DNA of 64,000 nt from Trichomonas vaginalis G3 (GCF_026262505.1 NC_067203.1:7130001-7194000), one strand, 5' to 3'. Shown: positions 8,595 through 17,461, counted from the first letter of the stretch. Made by a program: numbers and translations. Notes: generated from the sequence alone by a model not told the origin.

Positions 8595-11500
8595 ATGAGT
8601 ATTGCTGCATATGCGTATGAAGCTGACAGAGCTAAACGTTTATATTTTGGTCAATACTCTCTCACACTTACTGACAAATATATTGTTATTTCTGATGGAA
8701 ATACCGAGAAATACATAACATGGAAGGACTATGAAAAGTTTGACCCTATTTTAACTCCATGCACTATGCCATTCATTGTAAATGGTGAAGTTGTCATGAA
8801 GAACGACACAACTGTTTATAGGTCTGTATATGAAGCGTTAGAATATATGTTGAATTATAATCCCGAAAGATTTGACCCAAGCACTACGTCATGTACAATG
8901 CCTTTTATTAAGGATGGTGAAATCGTAAGAGTTCCGAATTCAACGGTTTACACAGCTGTTCAAAACAGTTTACAAAACATTTTAGCGAATATCTTTAATT
9001 CAGAAACTACAGAAATAAAATTACCATATATAACAGATGCTAAAGAAATTAAATCAAAAACGACAACATTATTTACGTCACTTAATGATTTAATGACTTA
9101 TATCATTAATATTCCTGCACCAACTACAGCATTTGATCCAAACTCGACGGTTTGCAGTGTACCTTTCATAAAGTCGCAAACGGACTCTTTGAGTCCTGAA
9201 GGTCTTTCAGACCGAAGCGACCAGGGCGAAGCCCATGACAGTTCATTAATTGTTTTAAGGGATTCAACAGTTAATGAATCATTAAAGGCGTCATTAATGA
9301 AAATCATTGATTTTAATTCATTCACGAATACATATAATTCATTCATTAATGTTTCATATGCTTCTAAAGAAGGTGAGCCAAAAACTATCGATAAAGCGGT
9401 GTATGAAATAAAAGCATCAACGACGAAATTGAATTCGTTAACTTTTGACGGTGATAGTTTCGTTAATGACATAACATCGGGGAAAACAATTTTAACGAAA
9501 GAATATTTAAAATCTCATGTTAGTGAGTTCGTTGAAATTGAAAAAGAAGGTGGAATTAAGTTCGATCCACTGAATTTCATTTTCAGCTTAGCGAATGCGG
9601 GTGTTAGTTTCGCTGAATGGACAACTATACAGAGTGAAATAAATGCAATATGGACGTTTTTGGGGTCAAAAGCGGGAATGGGTGAGCTTGTAAATGCTGC
9701 AAGAACATTAGGTGAAACAGGAAATTTTGTAGATGGTTTTAAAAGACTTGTTTCAAATGTTTTAACAAACACAAAGAAATTATTTAGATATACCATACAT
9801 AACGGACGGATTTTCGAACAGGTAGCAACAAACCCTCCGGTTATGGCTGCGTTGATGATGGTTAGAGATATAAAACCACGTAACGACGGGAACGAAGAAC
9901 ATGAACAACAGAGCCCAACGGGCTCAGAGCCACATAGTGGCGAGGATACTGGTCGGGTTATTCAAGACATTAAAAACGTGTATCCTGAAGTTATTGATTT
10001 ATTTAGAGGAGTTAATGATTCAATTTCAAAACATTCTATAACCCTCGATGAAGAGAATAAATTAACAGATTATATATTCGTCATTATTGCAGAATTAATG
10101 AAGAGAATAAATGAAAAAGGAATTGGTGATATCATTAATGTCAGCGATGTAATGATGAAAAGAAATTTTGACTCATTATTTACAAAACCGAAAACAGAAT
10201 ATAGTCTTTATGACGTAATTACCGAATTAATGAAAAAGATTAATGATAATAAGAGTTCTGGCGGAAGAGTTGAATTAGAAGTGAATGATGTTAATGAGAA
10301 ATTAGCCGAAAAAGCAGATAAAAACCACGTTCATTATATAACTTCAGACGAACAGATTATAACGGACTACCATGGATATTTAACACGAAGTGATGAAGCG
10401 AAGACAAAAAATGTTAATGAAAGAAGATATAAATACATTCGTGCTAAAGGTTATGACATAAGCTGTACTGTACAGTATGACACAGGTAAAGCACCAGAAG
10501 CATTTAGTTATAACGATGAAATTTATGCCTCTACTTTCTCTGTTAATGGTGTATTAGTTGAACCAAGATTTATGTTAAGAGTTAAGGCAAAAATAACGTT
10601 TGAAGATGCTATTAAAAGTAAAGCTGACAAAGTTGAACTTGACGCAACGAACAAAGTTTTGAAATCTCATAAACACAACATCTCCGATATAAATGAACTT
10701 CAAACTTCTTTAGACAGTAAAGCTGACAAGAACCATACACATAAATCCTTCACTACTGTTAGAGCAGACGACATAATATTGAACTTTGACCTTGGTTCAA
10801 GTGCACCATTAGAAAATCCAAGTACAAGCGTAAAAGATACTCTTAACAGTTTAGATAACAGTTGCAGGAACATTGAAAGTCATGCCAGAAACTTTGAAGC
10901 ATATGAACTACCAGCAATGTTAGACAAGAAAGCAGACAAGAACCATACACATAAATCCTTCACAACTGTTGCTATAGAAAGTATTGAAGGAACGGTTGAA
11001 GAAACTGGTGGGGAGGGCGGAGCCCCGCCGCACGCGGCTGCATTATATTGTAAACCTCCTAACTTTCCACAAGGTTTAACATCGGATGACGACATAACGA
11101 CGATGAGAAACATTAGATGTAAAGATGTTTATGTCATGAAGGATGAACATAATATTAAATTCACTGCTCAAGATTTATATGACAAGAAAGCTGACAAGAA
11201 CCATACACATAAATCCTTCACTACTGTTAGAGCAGACGACATAATATTGAACTTTGACCTTGGTTCAAGTGCACCATTAGAAAATCCAAGTACAAGCGTA
11301 AAAGATACTCTTAACAGTTTAGATAACAGTTGCAGGAACATTGAAAGTCATGCCAGAAACTTTGAAGCATATGAACTACCAGCAATGTTAGACAAGAAAG
11401 CAGACAAAACAGAGCTTCAAACATTAAAGACTCAGATTCTTGAAACATTATATCCTATAGGCTCTATTTATACGTCAATGAACTCAACAAATCCAGCAAC

Positions 11501-11867
11501 AGTTTTAGGTTTTGGTAAGTGGGAACAGATTGTAGACAAATTCTTATATTGTACTAAAAGTTCAAAACAAGCCGGAGGTTCAAAGAAAATTACAGAAGCA
11601 AACCTTCCACCGCACACTCATACAGGAACTACAAACTTTTCTGGCGACCATAGCCACTCATTAAGAGACCACCCATTATACAACTCAGAGTATGAAGCTG
11701 GCAATGATGTTTTATCTCCATCTTATAACAATGCAGCAAAAAAGACTTTTCGACAAACTGAACCAGGAGGAAATCATGTCCATACTTTCACAACAAATCC
11801 AACAGGCTCGGGTGCAGATTATATGCCACCATTTATGACTGTATTCGCATGGTATAGAGTTCAATGA
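8595..11867 (+). CDS. Phage-tail-fibre-like protein of the Polinton, 1,090 aa
   Basis: The largest open frame of the element. About residues 45-230 hold four degenerate repeats (FDP...C..PFI, then a hydrophobic helix). Residues about 570-930 carry repeated KADKNHTH modules like those that punctuate phage tail fibres, including an exact 221-bp duplication (10719-10939 and 11187-11407). From about residue 950 there is a collar-type domain: YPIGSIY...NPATVLGFGKWE, then HTHTG, HSH and HVH motifs, ending PPFMTVFAWYRVQ. In phages such domains form trimeric host-binding fibres with metal-bound His pairs. Here it could be a capsid fibre. Several GC-rich hairpins lie inside it in frame (9182-9234, 9911-9941, 11015-11038). 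Confidence 0.75.
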   Translation: MSIAAYAYEADRAKRLYFGQYSLTLTDKYIVISDGNTEKYITWKDYEKFDPILTPCTMPFIVNGEVVMKNDTTVYRSVYEALEYMLNYNPERFDPSTTSCTMPFIKDGEIVRVPNSTVYTAVQNSLQNILANIFNSETTEIKLPYITDAKEIKSKTTTLFTSLNDLMTYIINIPAPTTAFDPNSTVCSVPFIKSQTDSLSPEGLSDRSDQGEAHDSSLIVLRDSTVNESLKASLMKIIDFNSFTNTYNSFINVSYASKEGEPKTIDKAVYEIKASTTKLNSLTFDGDSFVNDITSGKTILTKEYLKSHVSEFVEIEKEGGIKFDPLNFIFSLANAGVSFAEWTTIQSEINAIWTFLGSKAGMGELVNAARTLGETGNFVDGFKRLVSNVLTNTKKLFRYTIHNGRIFEQVATNPPVMAALMMVRDIKPRNDGNEEHEQQSPTGSEPHSGEDTGRVIQDIKNVYPEVIDLFRGVNDSISKHSITLDEENKLTDYIFVIIAELMKRINEKGIGDIINVSDVMMKRNFDSLFTKPKTEYSLYDVITELMKKINDNKSSGGRVELEVNDVNEKLAEKADKNHVHYITSDEQIITDYHGYLTRSDEAKTKNVNERRYKYIRAKGYDISCTVQYDTGKAPEAFSYNDEIYASTFSVNGVLVEPRFMLRVKAKITFEDAIKSKADKVELDATNKVLKSHKHNISDINELQTSLDSKADKNHTHKSFTTVRADDIILNFDLGSSAPLENPSTSVKDTLNSLDNSCRNIESHARNFEAYELPAMLDKKADKNHTHKSFTTVAIESIEGTVEETGGEGGAPPHAAALYCKPPNFPQGLTSDDDITTMRNIRCKDVYVMKDEHNIKFTAQDLYDKKADKNHTHKSFTTVRADDIILNFDLGSSAPLENPSTSVKDTLNSLDNSCRNIESHARNFEAYELPAMLDKKADKTELQTLKTQILETLYPIGSIYTSMNSTNPATVLGFGKWEQIVDKFLYCTKSSKQAGGSKKITEANLPPHTHTGTTNFSGDHSHSLRDHPLYNSEYEAGNDVLSPSYNNAAKKTFRQTEPGGNHVHTFTTNPTGSGADYMPPFMTVFAWYRVQ
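10719..11407 (+). repeat. 221-bp direct duplication inside the fibre gene
   Basis: 10719-10939 equals 11187-11407 base for base as read, offset 468 bp. The duplicate encodes one KADKNHTH-type shaft module, so the fibre seems to have lengthened by module duplication. Confidence 0.9.
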
Positions 11868-11907
11868 ACGCGCTTGAGCCTAGAATAAAATCTTTAACTT
11901 TACATAA

Positions 11908-12993
11908 ATGAGCTTGAAAGAAGTATTCGAACAACATCCATGGAGGTCATTTAAGAAGTTCAATGAAGCTGCAAAGAGTTCGGGATTTACTAACAGAGCT
12001 GAAGTGAAAAGGTTCTTTGACAAAAATGTTGTACATCAAACAAAAATAAATCCTTACGACTACTTTTTACCAATTTACTCCAACACTCCTGACGCATACC
12101 AATTTGACACTCTCATTCAAAGCAGAAAAGGAGGACATAAACCATTCCTCATCTTCATAAATGTTAACACTCGTAAAGCATATGCGTATATAATGAGAAA
12201 TAAAGGAACTCATGAAGTGTTAAGAGTTTTACAAAAGTTTGTAGCAGAACATAGCCCAAGTATTTTAACATCAGACCAAGACGGTGCATACCTCAGCAAC
12301 GAAATCACAGAATTTCTCATTAAGCATAACATAACTCACTACACTACTGAAGACCATAACCATAACATACTCGGTATCATTAACCGCTTCATAAGGACTC
12401 TCAGAGATTTAAATCAAGAGCGAGACTTTACCGAAGAAACAATGAAACATTTTCTCGAAGTATATAATTCCTCAACACATTCTACAACAGGACATACACC
12501 AAATTCAATGACACAACAACAAGAAGAAAAGTATATACAAAAGAAACGAAGCCAAACACAAAATATCAGAAATTCAACACAATTTACTCTCATTCCTGGT
12601 ACAAAAGTTCGTGTAGTTCTTGACGACAAACCATTGACAAAGAAACGTTTAAGGTTAAGTCGAAATTATTATATCGTAGACTCTACGCAAGGTAATGGAT
12701 ATCTTATAAAAGCTGCTGACGACTCCATAGCATTTTACCCTCGACATAAATTAGTCGAAAGTAGTAATGGCAAACTTGCTGAAACCATTGACGAAGCAAA
12801 GCGAGGAGTGGTTATTGAAATACTTGACTATAACACAAACGATGACACTTATAAAGTAAGATATGAAGGAGGCGTTGAAGATGTTATACCATCTAAGAAC
12901 TTGAGAGAATCTAAACCAACTCATCTGGGACCATTAGAGCGGGAGTACTGGAAAGATAAAAACATGCCAGAAAGAATAAGAAAATTCTTCTAA
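11908..12993 (+). CDS. Polinton integrase, retrovirus-like (rve), 361 aa
   Basis: The order is an N-terminal helical region (residues 1-60), an RNase-H-fold core with Asp in FDTLIQS (about 71) and TSDQDGAYLS (about 134), a helix with NRFIRTLRDL, and a C-terminal chromo-like segment (VVIEILDYN...YKVRYEGG) near 310-335. In the family, this enzyme joins the element ends to target DNA and makes the 5-6 bp duplication. It starts 40 bp after the fibre gene on the same strand. The frame is open along its length; whether it is active cannot be judged here. Confidence 0.85.
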   Translation: MSLKEVFEQHPWRSFKKFNEAAKSSGFTNRAEVKRFFDKNVVHQTKINPYDYFLPIYSNTPDAYQFDTLIQSRKGGHKPFLIFINVNTRKAYAYIMRNKGTHEVLRVLQKFVAEHSPSILTSDQDGAYLSNEITEFLIKHNITHYTTEDHNHNILGIINRFIRTLRDLNQERDFTEETMKHFLEVYNSSTHSTTGHTPNSMTQQQEEKYIQKKRSQTQNIRNSTQFTLIPGTKVRVVLDDKPLTKKRLRLSRNYYIVDSTQGNGYLIKAADDSIAFYPRHKLVESSNGKLAETIDEAKRGVVIEILDYNTNDDTYKVRYEGGVEDVIPSKNLRESKPTHLGPLEREYWKDKNMPERIRKFF

Positions 12994-13032
12994 ACTTTTT
13001 CGTTGGATGTAAATCAGACAAAAATATAATTT

Positions 13033-13081
13033 AGGTGAAGTGGTGAGATTTCACCTCTTTTTTCACCTCTTTTTTCACCTC
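13033..13081. terminator. AGGTGA/TCACCT palindromic gene-end element, copy 2
   Basis: Core GGTGAGATTTCACC with two further TCACCT copies separated by T-runs, just after the integrase stop and before the next promoter block. Same design as copy 1. Confidence 0.5.
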
Positions 13082-13082
13082 T

Positions 13083-13165
13083 TGAATTTTCGTGAATTTC
13101 CTTAAGAAGAAAAATAACGCTAGTTTTATTTTTATTTATTTTTTATTTTGTATGTAAGAACAGAA
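13083..13165 (+). promoter_or_regulatory. Shared Polinton promoter/leader block, copy A
   Basis: The order is CCTTAAG, AAAATAACG, TAGTTTTATTTTTATTT and TGTATGTAAGAACAG, then the ATG at 13166. The same order precedes the genes starting at 14919 (minus) and 16056 (plus), with a looser version before 3435 and 25273. Its recurrence at starts only is the evidence for promoter function; it is unlike the short initiator known for trichomonad genes. Confidence 0.6.
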
Positions 13166-13831
13166 ATGTCAGTCGAAGCAAAAACATTCACGAACAAATC
13201 TAATGGTGAAACATTCACAAAAGGCACTTATAATGGTATTGAAGTCTTACGTAGAGACAAGGATGGTTACATTAATGCAACAAAGATGGCGAGAGAAGCA
13301 GGAAAGTTAAACCATTTAAACAGATTTCTCAATAGTGCTAAAATGCAGGAAATTCTTGAGTTTTGGTTGAAAGAATACGGTCGAGCCAAAAGTGGCTCAA
13401 CCTCAAAACAAGCATTTTATGAGCTTACTAAGGGCGTTATGAATGAATTCAAAGGTATTTACATACATCCTGACCTCGTTCATTTTGTTGCTGAATGGTG
13501 CTCTGTAAAGTATGCATTTTATGTCAAAGATATTATGGACTCCATAGACAAGAAAGTTCATGAGAAGTTAGATGAAGAAGAACTCGAAGATACAGTGGAG
13601 AATGCTAAACCTTTGTTCGAAGAAGAAGTTGGAAAAATGTGCGAAAAACAATTAGAACATGAACGTGAGATATATTATGGTTATAGAGATTCTCCATACG
13701 AACTAGACCAATGGGAACAAGAAGATTTAAAGAGAGAATTTAGAGAATATGAACTCGCTAAGATAGCATTTGAAGCTGCAGAAAAGAAGTTAAAAGTTTG
13801 GGGTCGTTTTGTACAAAAATATTGTGAGTAA
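13166..13831 (+). CDS. KilA-N domain protein 1 of the Polinton, 221 aa
   Basis: The ATG at 13166 (MSVEAKTF) is chosen because the leader just before it is shared with the gene at 16056. Residues about 20-130 form a KilA-N domain: a beta hairpin (GIEVLRRDKDGYINATKMA), a variable middle, and the typical IHPDLVHFVAEWCSVKYAFYV helix. KilA-N is a DNA-binding domain of large DNA viruses and phages. The tail (130-221) is a Glu/Lys-rich coiled coil. A hairpin (13383-13398) adds a short GAKSGST-like loop. Role: probably regulation of the element; partner unknown. Confidence 0.85.
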   Translation: MSVEAKTFTNKSNGETFTKGTYNGIEVLRRDKDGYINATKMAREAGKLNHLNRFLNSAKMQEILEFWLKEYGRAKSGSTSKQAFYELTKGVMNEFKGIYIHPDLVHFVAEWCSVKYAFYVKDIMDSIDKKVHEKLDEEELEDTVENAKPLFEEEVGKMCEKQLEHEREIYYGYRDSPYELDQWEQEDLKREFREYELAKIAFEAAEKKLKVWGRFVQKYCE

Positions 13832-13840
13832 ATGAACCAT

Positions 13841-13865
13841 GGGCTTCGCCCTTGCCGCTAGCGGC
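13841..13865. repeat. GC-rich double mini-hairpin in a 3' untranslated region
   Basis: GGGCTTCGCCC followed by GCCGCTAGCGGC. Both are perfect hairpins in AT-rich surroundings, 10 bp after the stop of the first KilA-N gene. It is one of about a dozen such units in the Polinton. Confidence 0.8.
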
Positions 13866-13898
13866 TTATTTTTATTGAATTCACCAAAAATATATTAT

Positions 13899-13946
13899 AG
13901 GTGAAGAGGTGAGATGTCACCCGTTTTCTCACCTGTTTTCTCACCC
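13899..13946. terminator. AGGTGA/TCACCT palindromic gene-end element, copy 3
   Basis: Core GGTGAGATGTCACC with further TCACC copies. It sits between the converging KilA-N gene and the 321-residue gene. Confidence 0.5.
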
Positions 13947-13953
13947 CAGTTTT

Positions 13954-14919
13954 TCACAAGCGTTTTACATGAATTGTACGATGTATATTTGAAATCCTAA
14001 ACAATTTCGTAGCTTCTATTTCTTCTGTCAGTATGTCAAAAGTTTTAACAATGCCGAAAGTTTCTTTATACTTCTTCTTGACGTCAGATAGAAGGAAATC
14101 GTCAGCAGTTGGATAGTTTTTGTTCAGAAATGCTAACATGTCCATTTTATTTTCTGCTGGCTTTTCTGCTTCTTTCTTTAAGTCTGCATAGTCGTTTCGC
14201 ATTCTTTCTATCTCTTTGACGGAGTAGTTATATTTCCTAATTGCTGCTTTACATTTAGAACATTGCGGATTCATTTTTGCGTTATATTCTGAAACCTTAC
14301 CTGCTAAAACAACTAAGGCGTCAATGGTTTTCTTTAACTCAAAAGCAGTTGGTCTTATCTGTTCGTTCCATATTTTACCTCTTCTATCTTTATCTCTTAT
14401 CTGCCATACACATTCAGCAACTAACGAAACAAAGTTATCGTAGGTCTTAAACTCCCCGGATTTATATATGTCAGAAACATTCTTATATACCATGTCGCAA
14501 TCTTTGTCCATAACCTTATGGTTGCAATGAAATCCTAGAAACTCATAGTTTACCTTTCGAATGAACTTCTTTATTTCTACTGAGTCAGTTGGTTTCACTT
14601 CTATTTCATCGAATTCAGGAATAGTTAGTTTTTGATGCTGAATTTCAGGTAGTTTAGGTAAATGGTCAATAATGTCCTGCATTTCATAAAGATACTGTTC
14701 ATTTGTTTCATCTTTCGCACTACAGTCTAAATTACTTGTTAAAAGTTCTTGCTTTATCTTCTGGATTTTTGTTTCGAAAGTATATGAAGAAGGAATGAAG
14801 CTTTTCATCTCTACTAACATAGATGTTGGATTCATGACTAACGAGTTTGGTGAAGTTGTTGTGGACAGAGTCCCGCCGTTCGCGGCTTGAATTGTTGTTG
14901 TGCCGATTGTTGAAATCAT
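13954..14919 (-). CDS. Polinton protein, 321 aa, unknown, with a Cys-X2-Cys helix region
   Basis: A largely alpha-helical protein. Residues about 215-265 have a CSKCKAAIRKY phrase followed by a coiled-coil-like Glu/Lys run; upstream are several acidic helices. One Cys pair alone is not a complete zinc site. The start at 14919 is supported by the shared leader (TTTTGTATGTAAAG) just upstream. A GC hairpin (14875-14886) lies near the N-terminus in a Gly/Thr-rich loop. I do not recognise the family. Confidence 0.6.
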   Translation of the reverse strand: MISTIGTTTIQAANGGTLSTTTSPNSLVMNPTSMLVEMKSFIPSSYTFETKIQKIKQELLTSNLDCSAKDETNEQYLYEMQDIIDHLPKLPEIQHQKLTIPEFDEIEVKPTDSVEIKKFIRKVNYEFLGFHCNHKVMDKDCDMVYKNVSDIYKSGEFKTYDNFVSLVAECVWQIRDKDRRGKIWNEQIRPTAFELKKTIDALVVLAGKVSEYNAKMNPQCSKCKAAIRKYNYSVKEIERMRNDYADLKKEAEKPAENKMDMLAFLNKNYPTADDFLLSDVKKKYKETFGIVKTFDILTEEIEATKLFRISNIHRTIHVKRL

Positions 14920-15001
14920 ATCTTTACATACAAAATAAAAAAATAAATAAAAATAAAACTAACGTTATTTTTCTATCTTAAGGAAATTCATGAAAATTCA
15001 A
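14920..15001 (-). promoter_or_regulatory. Shared Polinton promoter/leader block, copy B
   Basis: On the minus strand it reads CCTTAAG, AAAAATAACG, TAGTTTTATTTTTATTT, TTTTGTATGTAAAG, then ATG. It aligns over about 80 bp with copy A at 13083-13165. Confidence 0.6.
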
Positions 15002-15028
15002 ATGCTTAGCGGCTGAGGGTGAGAAATT

Positions 15029-15219
15029 AGGTGAAAAAAGAGGTGACATCTCACCTCTTCACCTATAATATATTTTTGGTCATTTACACTCATTTACGAA
15101 GAAGTTATGACAAAGCATTTACGAAGAAGTTATGACAAAGCATTTACGAAGAAGTTATGACAAAGTCACGAGGGTGAAAAAAGAGGTGAGAAAACAGGTG
15201 ACATCTCACCTCTTCACCT
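15029..15219. repeat. Two AGGTGA/TCACCT palindromic elements around a 25-bp triplicate
   Basis: Palindromic elements at 15029-15064 and 15173-15219 (core GGTGACATCTCACC) flank three exact tandem 25-bp units (15091-15115, 15116-15140, 15141-15165; CATTTACGAAGAAGTTATG plus six bases). A related ACGAAGAAGTCACGACAAC motif recurs at 16887-16930 beside another palindrome. No gene here. Confidence 0.7.
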
Positions 15220-15330
15220 AAATTATATTTTAGGTCAAAGCTTCCACGAGAGAAAAGATTCCTCATTCGCTAAGGATTCCAAAAATGAAAAAATCATTGA
15301 TTTCGGCTGAGAAAAAACAGCAAAACCCTT

Positions 15331-15393
15331 CTTCCACGGGAACAAAGAAATAAAGAAGAAATAAAGTAAATTTTTTATTTATTCCCGTGGAAG
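15331..15393. repeat. 12-bp inverted repeat with 39-base loop
   Basis: CTTCCACGGGAA (15331-15342) and TTCCCGTGGAAG (15382-15393) are perfect complements; the loop is A-rich on one side and T-rich on the other and can extend the stem. It lies between the palindromic elements and the tRNA-like stretch. Confidence 0.65.
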
Positions 15394-15463
15394 ATAGAGC
15401 ACTTTTATGACACTTTTTATTCACGACAAACAAGACAAATAAAGAAAATAAGAAAATACGGCG

Positions 15464-15537
15464 CTGTCGCGGTTCGAACCACAGACCTTGACCCCTCCAT
15501 AACACCACCTTAGACCACTGTGCTACGTAGCCTGTCG
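15464..15537 (-). tRNA. tRNA-like sequence (possible Pol III promoter or tRNA relic)
   Basis: On the minus strand there is a D-arm/box A-like TAGCACAGTGGTCTAAGG and a T-arm/box B-like GTGGTTCGAACC about 50 bases apart. The acceptor and anticodon stems do not pair well and the T loop is one base short, so it is not a clean tRNA. It may be a decayed tRNA or an internal Pol III promoter inside the Polinton. A covariance-model scan would decide. Confidence 0.3.
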
Positions 15538-15573
15538 ACATAAGATTTTATAAATTGCATATTTGACGTAAAT

Positions 15574-15948
15574 TTATTTCCATCTGGCTTCCCACTGCAT
15601 AAGATATTCATACGTGTTTGTAAGACATTCATTAAACTTCTTTTCTATTGCATCTAATCTTGCGTTATTTTTTTCAATAACTTGTCTGTATTCTTCATCA
15701 TCTCCAGCAGTGTTTGGGTCTTCACGTTTAAAATATTCATTGTTAACCAATTTTTTATCTACAAATTTTATTAGTGTTTGATTCACTTCGTTATGATAAC
15801 GGTCATATTCTTTCAATACGTAAGTGAAGACAAAATGCGTCGTACCTTCAATCTTAAAGCTTAAAGAACTTTCAACACAGTTTTGAGGGTCTGTCAGTGC
15901 GTCAATGAGATAGTATTCGAAGTCAGTCAATAATCTTTTTAAAGTCAT
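15574..15948 (-). CDS. Polinton protein, 124 aa, unknown
   Basis: A small helical protein (LLTDFEYYLIDALTD at the start, a Glu/Asn-rich coil near residues 85-110). No domain recognised. It is divergent from the second KilA-N gene with 107 bp between the ATGs, which contains the shared promoter block. Confidence 0.55.
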   Translation of the reverse strand: MTLKRLLTDFEYYLIDALTDPQNCVESSLSFKIEGTTHFVFTYVLKEYDRYHNEVNQTLIKFVDKKLVNNEYFKREDPNTAGDDEEYRQVIEKNNARLDAIEKKFNECLTNTYEYLMQWEARWK

Positions 15949-15997
15949 TTCATACAGGATAAAATTTAATGTTGTGAAGAAATAGTGTTTATCTCAG

Positions 15998-16055
15998 AAA
16001 AAATAAAGTTAGTTTTTATTTTATTTATTTTTTTATCCTGTATGTAAGAACAGTA
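15998..16055 (+). promoter_or_regulatory. Shared Polinton promoter/leader block, copy C
   Basis: AAATAAAGTTAGTTTTTATT, a T-rich run, then TGTATGTAAGAACAG directly before the ATG at 16056. The final 15 bases are identical to copy A. Confidence 0.6.
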
Positions 16056-16883
16056 ATGTCAACATTAGAGAACACAACAACTGCTATCGTTCATGAAGCC
16101 ATAAATGAAGAATACGAATACATACAATATAACAAACAATTGAGACTCATTCGTTCAGTCAAAGATGATATGTATCAAATGCAAAGTATAATGAACGCTC
16201 TTCGTTCTACAAAGCAAGCATATCATTGGTTTGAAAACCAACAGGCAAAAGAACTTTTAGAAGAATTTCCTCATATGATTGCTTCCCTCGGAAAACCGAG
16301 GGAAGAGATTCCGTACGAAAATCGCAAGAATTTGGCACCTGGTTTGAAAGGTTATTATGTTCATAGACTTTTAGTAAATGCTGTAGCAATGTGGGCTTCA
16401 CCTCGTTATGCTTGTTATATTTTCATGATGTTAGATGAACTATATAAAGCAGAACGTGGAGAGATGGAAAAGAAACTTCAAGCAAAAGATGAAGTCATTG
16501 AATCCAAAGACAAAAGCATACAGAAAAGAATACCACGTTCAGTACCAAAAGGAAAGGAAAAGAGTTATAAGTATATGATTTATACTGAAGAGTTGGAGAA
16601 AGAAGAAGATAGAGATATGGTTATGTTGCATTTAGTCAGAAGAAACAACAAAAGCTTTTACGACCTTGCTAAAATATATAAATCTGACAGAAACTGGTTC
16701 TATCGTGAAAACTTACCGATTTCAATGACACCGAATGAGCAAATAAAAGAAATTGTCAAAAATACTCTTCCTCAAACACACTATGACATCAAAGGTTGCA
16801 CAATACTTACCTTCAAAGAAGACTTAACATTACTGAAGGAAAAAATAACAGAATATTTCGATAACTTCAAAGAGGAAGAATGA
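16056..16883 (+). CDS. KilA-N/Bro-like protein 2 of the Polinton, 275 aa
   Basis: Residues about 25-135 resemble a KilA-N domain, best seen in YYVHRLLVNAVAMWASPRYACYI; then a coiled-coil linker (140-175), and a C-terminal domain (175-275) similar in style to the DUF3627-type tails of large-virus KilA-N proteins. It is a paralogue in design of the protein at 13166 and shares its leader. A perfect 10-bp-arm hairpin (16282-16305) adds a Leu-Gly-Lys-Pro loop. Role: DNA binding, probably regulatory; inferred. Confidence 0.75.
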   Translation: MSTLENTTTAIVHEAINEEYEYIQYNKQLRLIRSVKDDMYQMQSIMNALRSTKQAYHWFENQQAKELLEEFPHMIASLGKPREEIPYENRKNLAPGLKGYYVHRLLVNAVAMWASPRYACYIFMMLDELYKAERGEMEKKLQAKDEVIESKDKSIQKRIPRSVPKGKEKSYKYMIYTEELEKEEDRDMVMLHLVRRNNKSFYDLAKIYKSDRNWFYRENLPISMTPNEQIKEIVKNTLPQTHYDIKGCTILTFKEDLTLLKEKITEYFDNFKEEE

Positions 16884-16935
16884 AGTCACGACAACATTAA
16901 CGAAGAAGTCACGACAACATTAACGAAGAGAGAAT

Positions 16936-16971
16936 GAGGTGAAAAAACAGGTGATATCTCACCTCTTCACC
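16936..16971. terminator. AGGTGA/TCACCT palindromic gene-end element, copy 6
   Basis: Core GGTGATATCTCACC with another AGGTGA upstream, between two converging genes (ends at 16883 and 16988). Confidence 0.5.
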
Positions 16972-16987
16972 AAAAATATATTTTTGG

Positions 16988-17461
16988 TTAAATAGCTTCA
17001 GGGTCAATTTCTTCAACCATTTCACTTCCTTCGTCAATGTCAATTGAAGCTTCTTCAACCTTTGGTAAGAACTTTTGTATAACATCTTTGTTCGTTATTG
17101 TCTTCAGAGATGAAGGATAATATTTCACAGATGTTTCACCCTTCTTATATTCTTTCTGTTCGGAAAGATTCATAGCAATACTGAAGAAGTCAATGTTGGA
17201 GTTCTTTATGACAGTATAGTGTGTATCTTTGACATTCACGAAGAAACCCTTTTGTTTCAAAACTACTGCTAACTCTTGTGAAGTATAACGTTTGCGGTCA
17301 ATGACGATAGCTAATGGTCTGACATACTGACCAAACTTAGATTCTTTCACAAACTTCTTGTTAAAGATAACATTAACGTTTGAAGCATTATTGAACTCAT
17401 TCTTGATGGCAGTAGCGAGAGCATTGTATGAAAAGAACTTGCAATCTTGCATGTGTTTCAT
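16988..17461 (-). CDS. Polinton protein, 157 aa, unknown
   Basis: A mixed alpha/beta protein with a basic middle and a very acidic tail (EEASIDIDEGSEMVEEIDPEAI). It diverges from the PolB gene across 91 bp of A/T runs. The place beside PolB suggests a replication accessory or terminal-protein-like role, but no motif supports this. Confidence 0.55.
   Translation of the reverse strand: MKHMQDCKFFSYNALATAIKNEFNNASNVNVIFNKKFVKESKFGQYVRPLAIVIDRKRYTSQELAVVLKQKGFFVNVKDTHYTVIKNSNIDFFSIAMNLSEQKEYKKGETSVKYYPSSLKTITNKDVIQKFLPKVEEASIDIDEGSEMVEEIDPEAI

Noticed and set aside
9098-9796. Minus-strand open frames inside the fibre gene
   Set aside because: They are antisense shadows of the long plus-strand frame, with no recognisable content.
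13152-13165. A possible tiny intron (GTATGT...ACAG) in the leader of KilA-N genes
   Set aside because: Only 14 bases, far below any intron, and the branch-point phrase known for trichomonad introns is absent; the resemblance to a splice site is probably fortuitous.
15263-15541. 92-codon minus-strand frame starting MSTGYVAQWS
   Set aside because: Its first part is simply the translation of the tRNA-like stretch and the rest is hydrophobic low-complexity over intergenic repeats.
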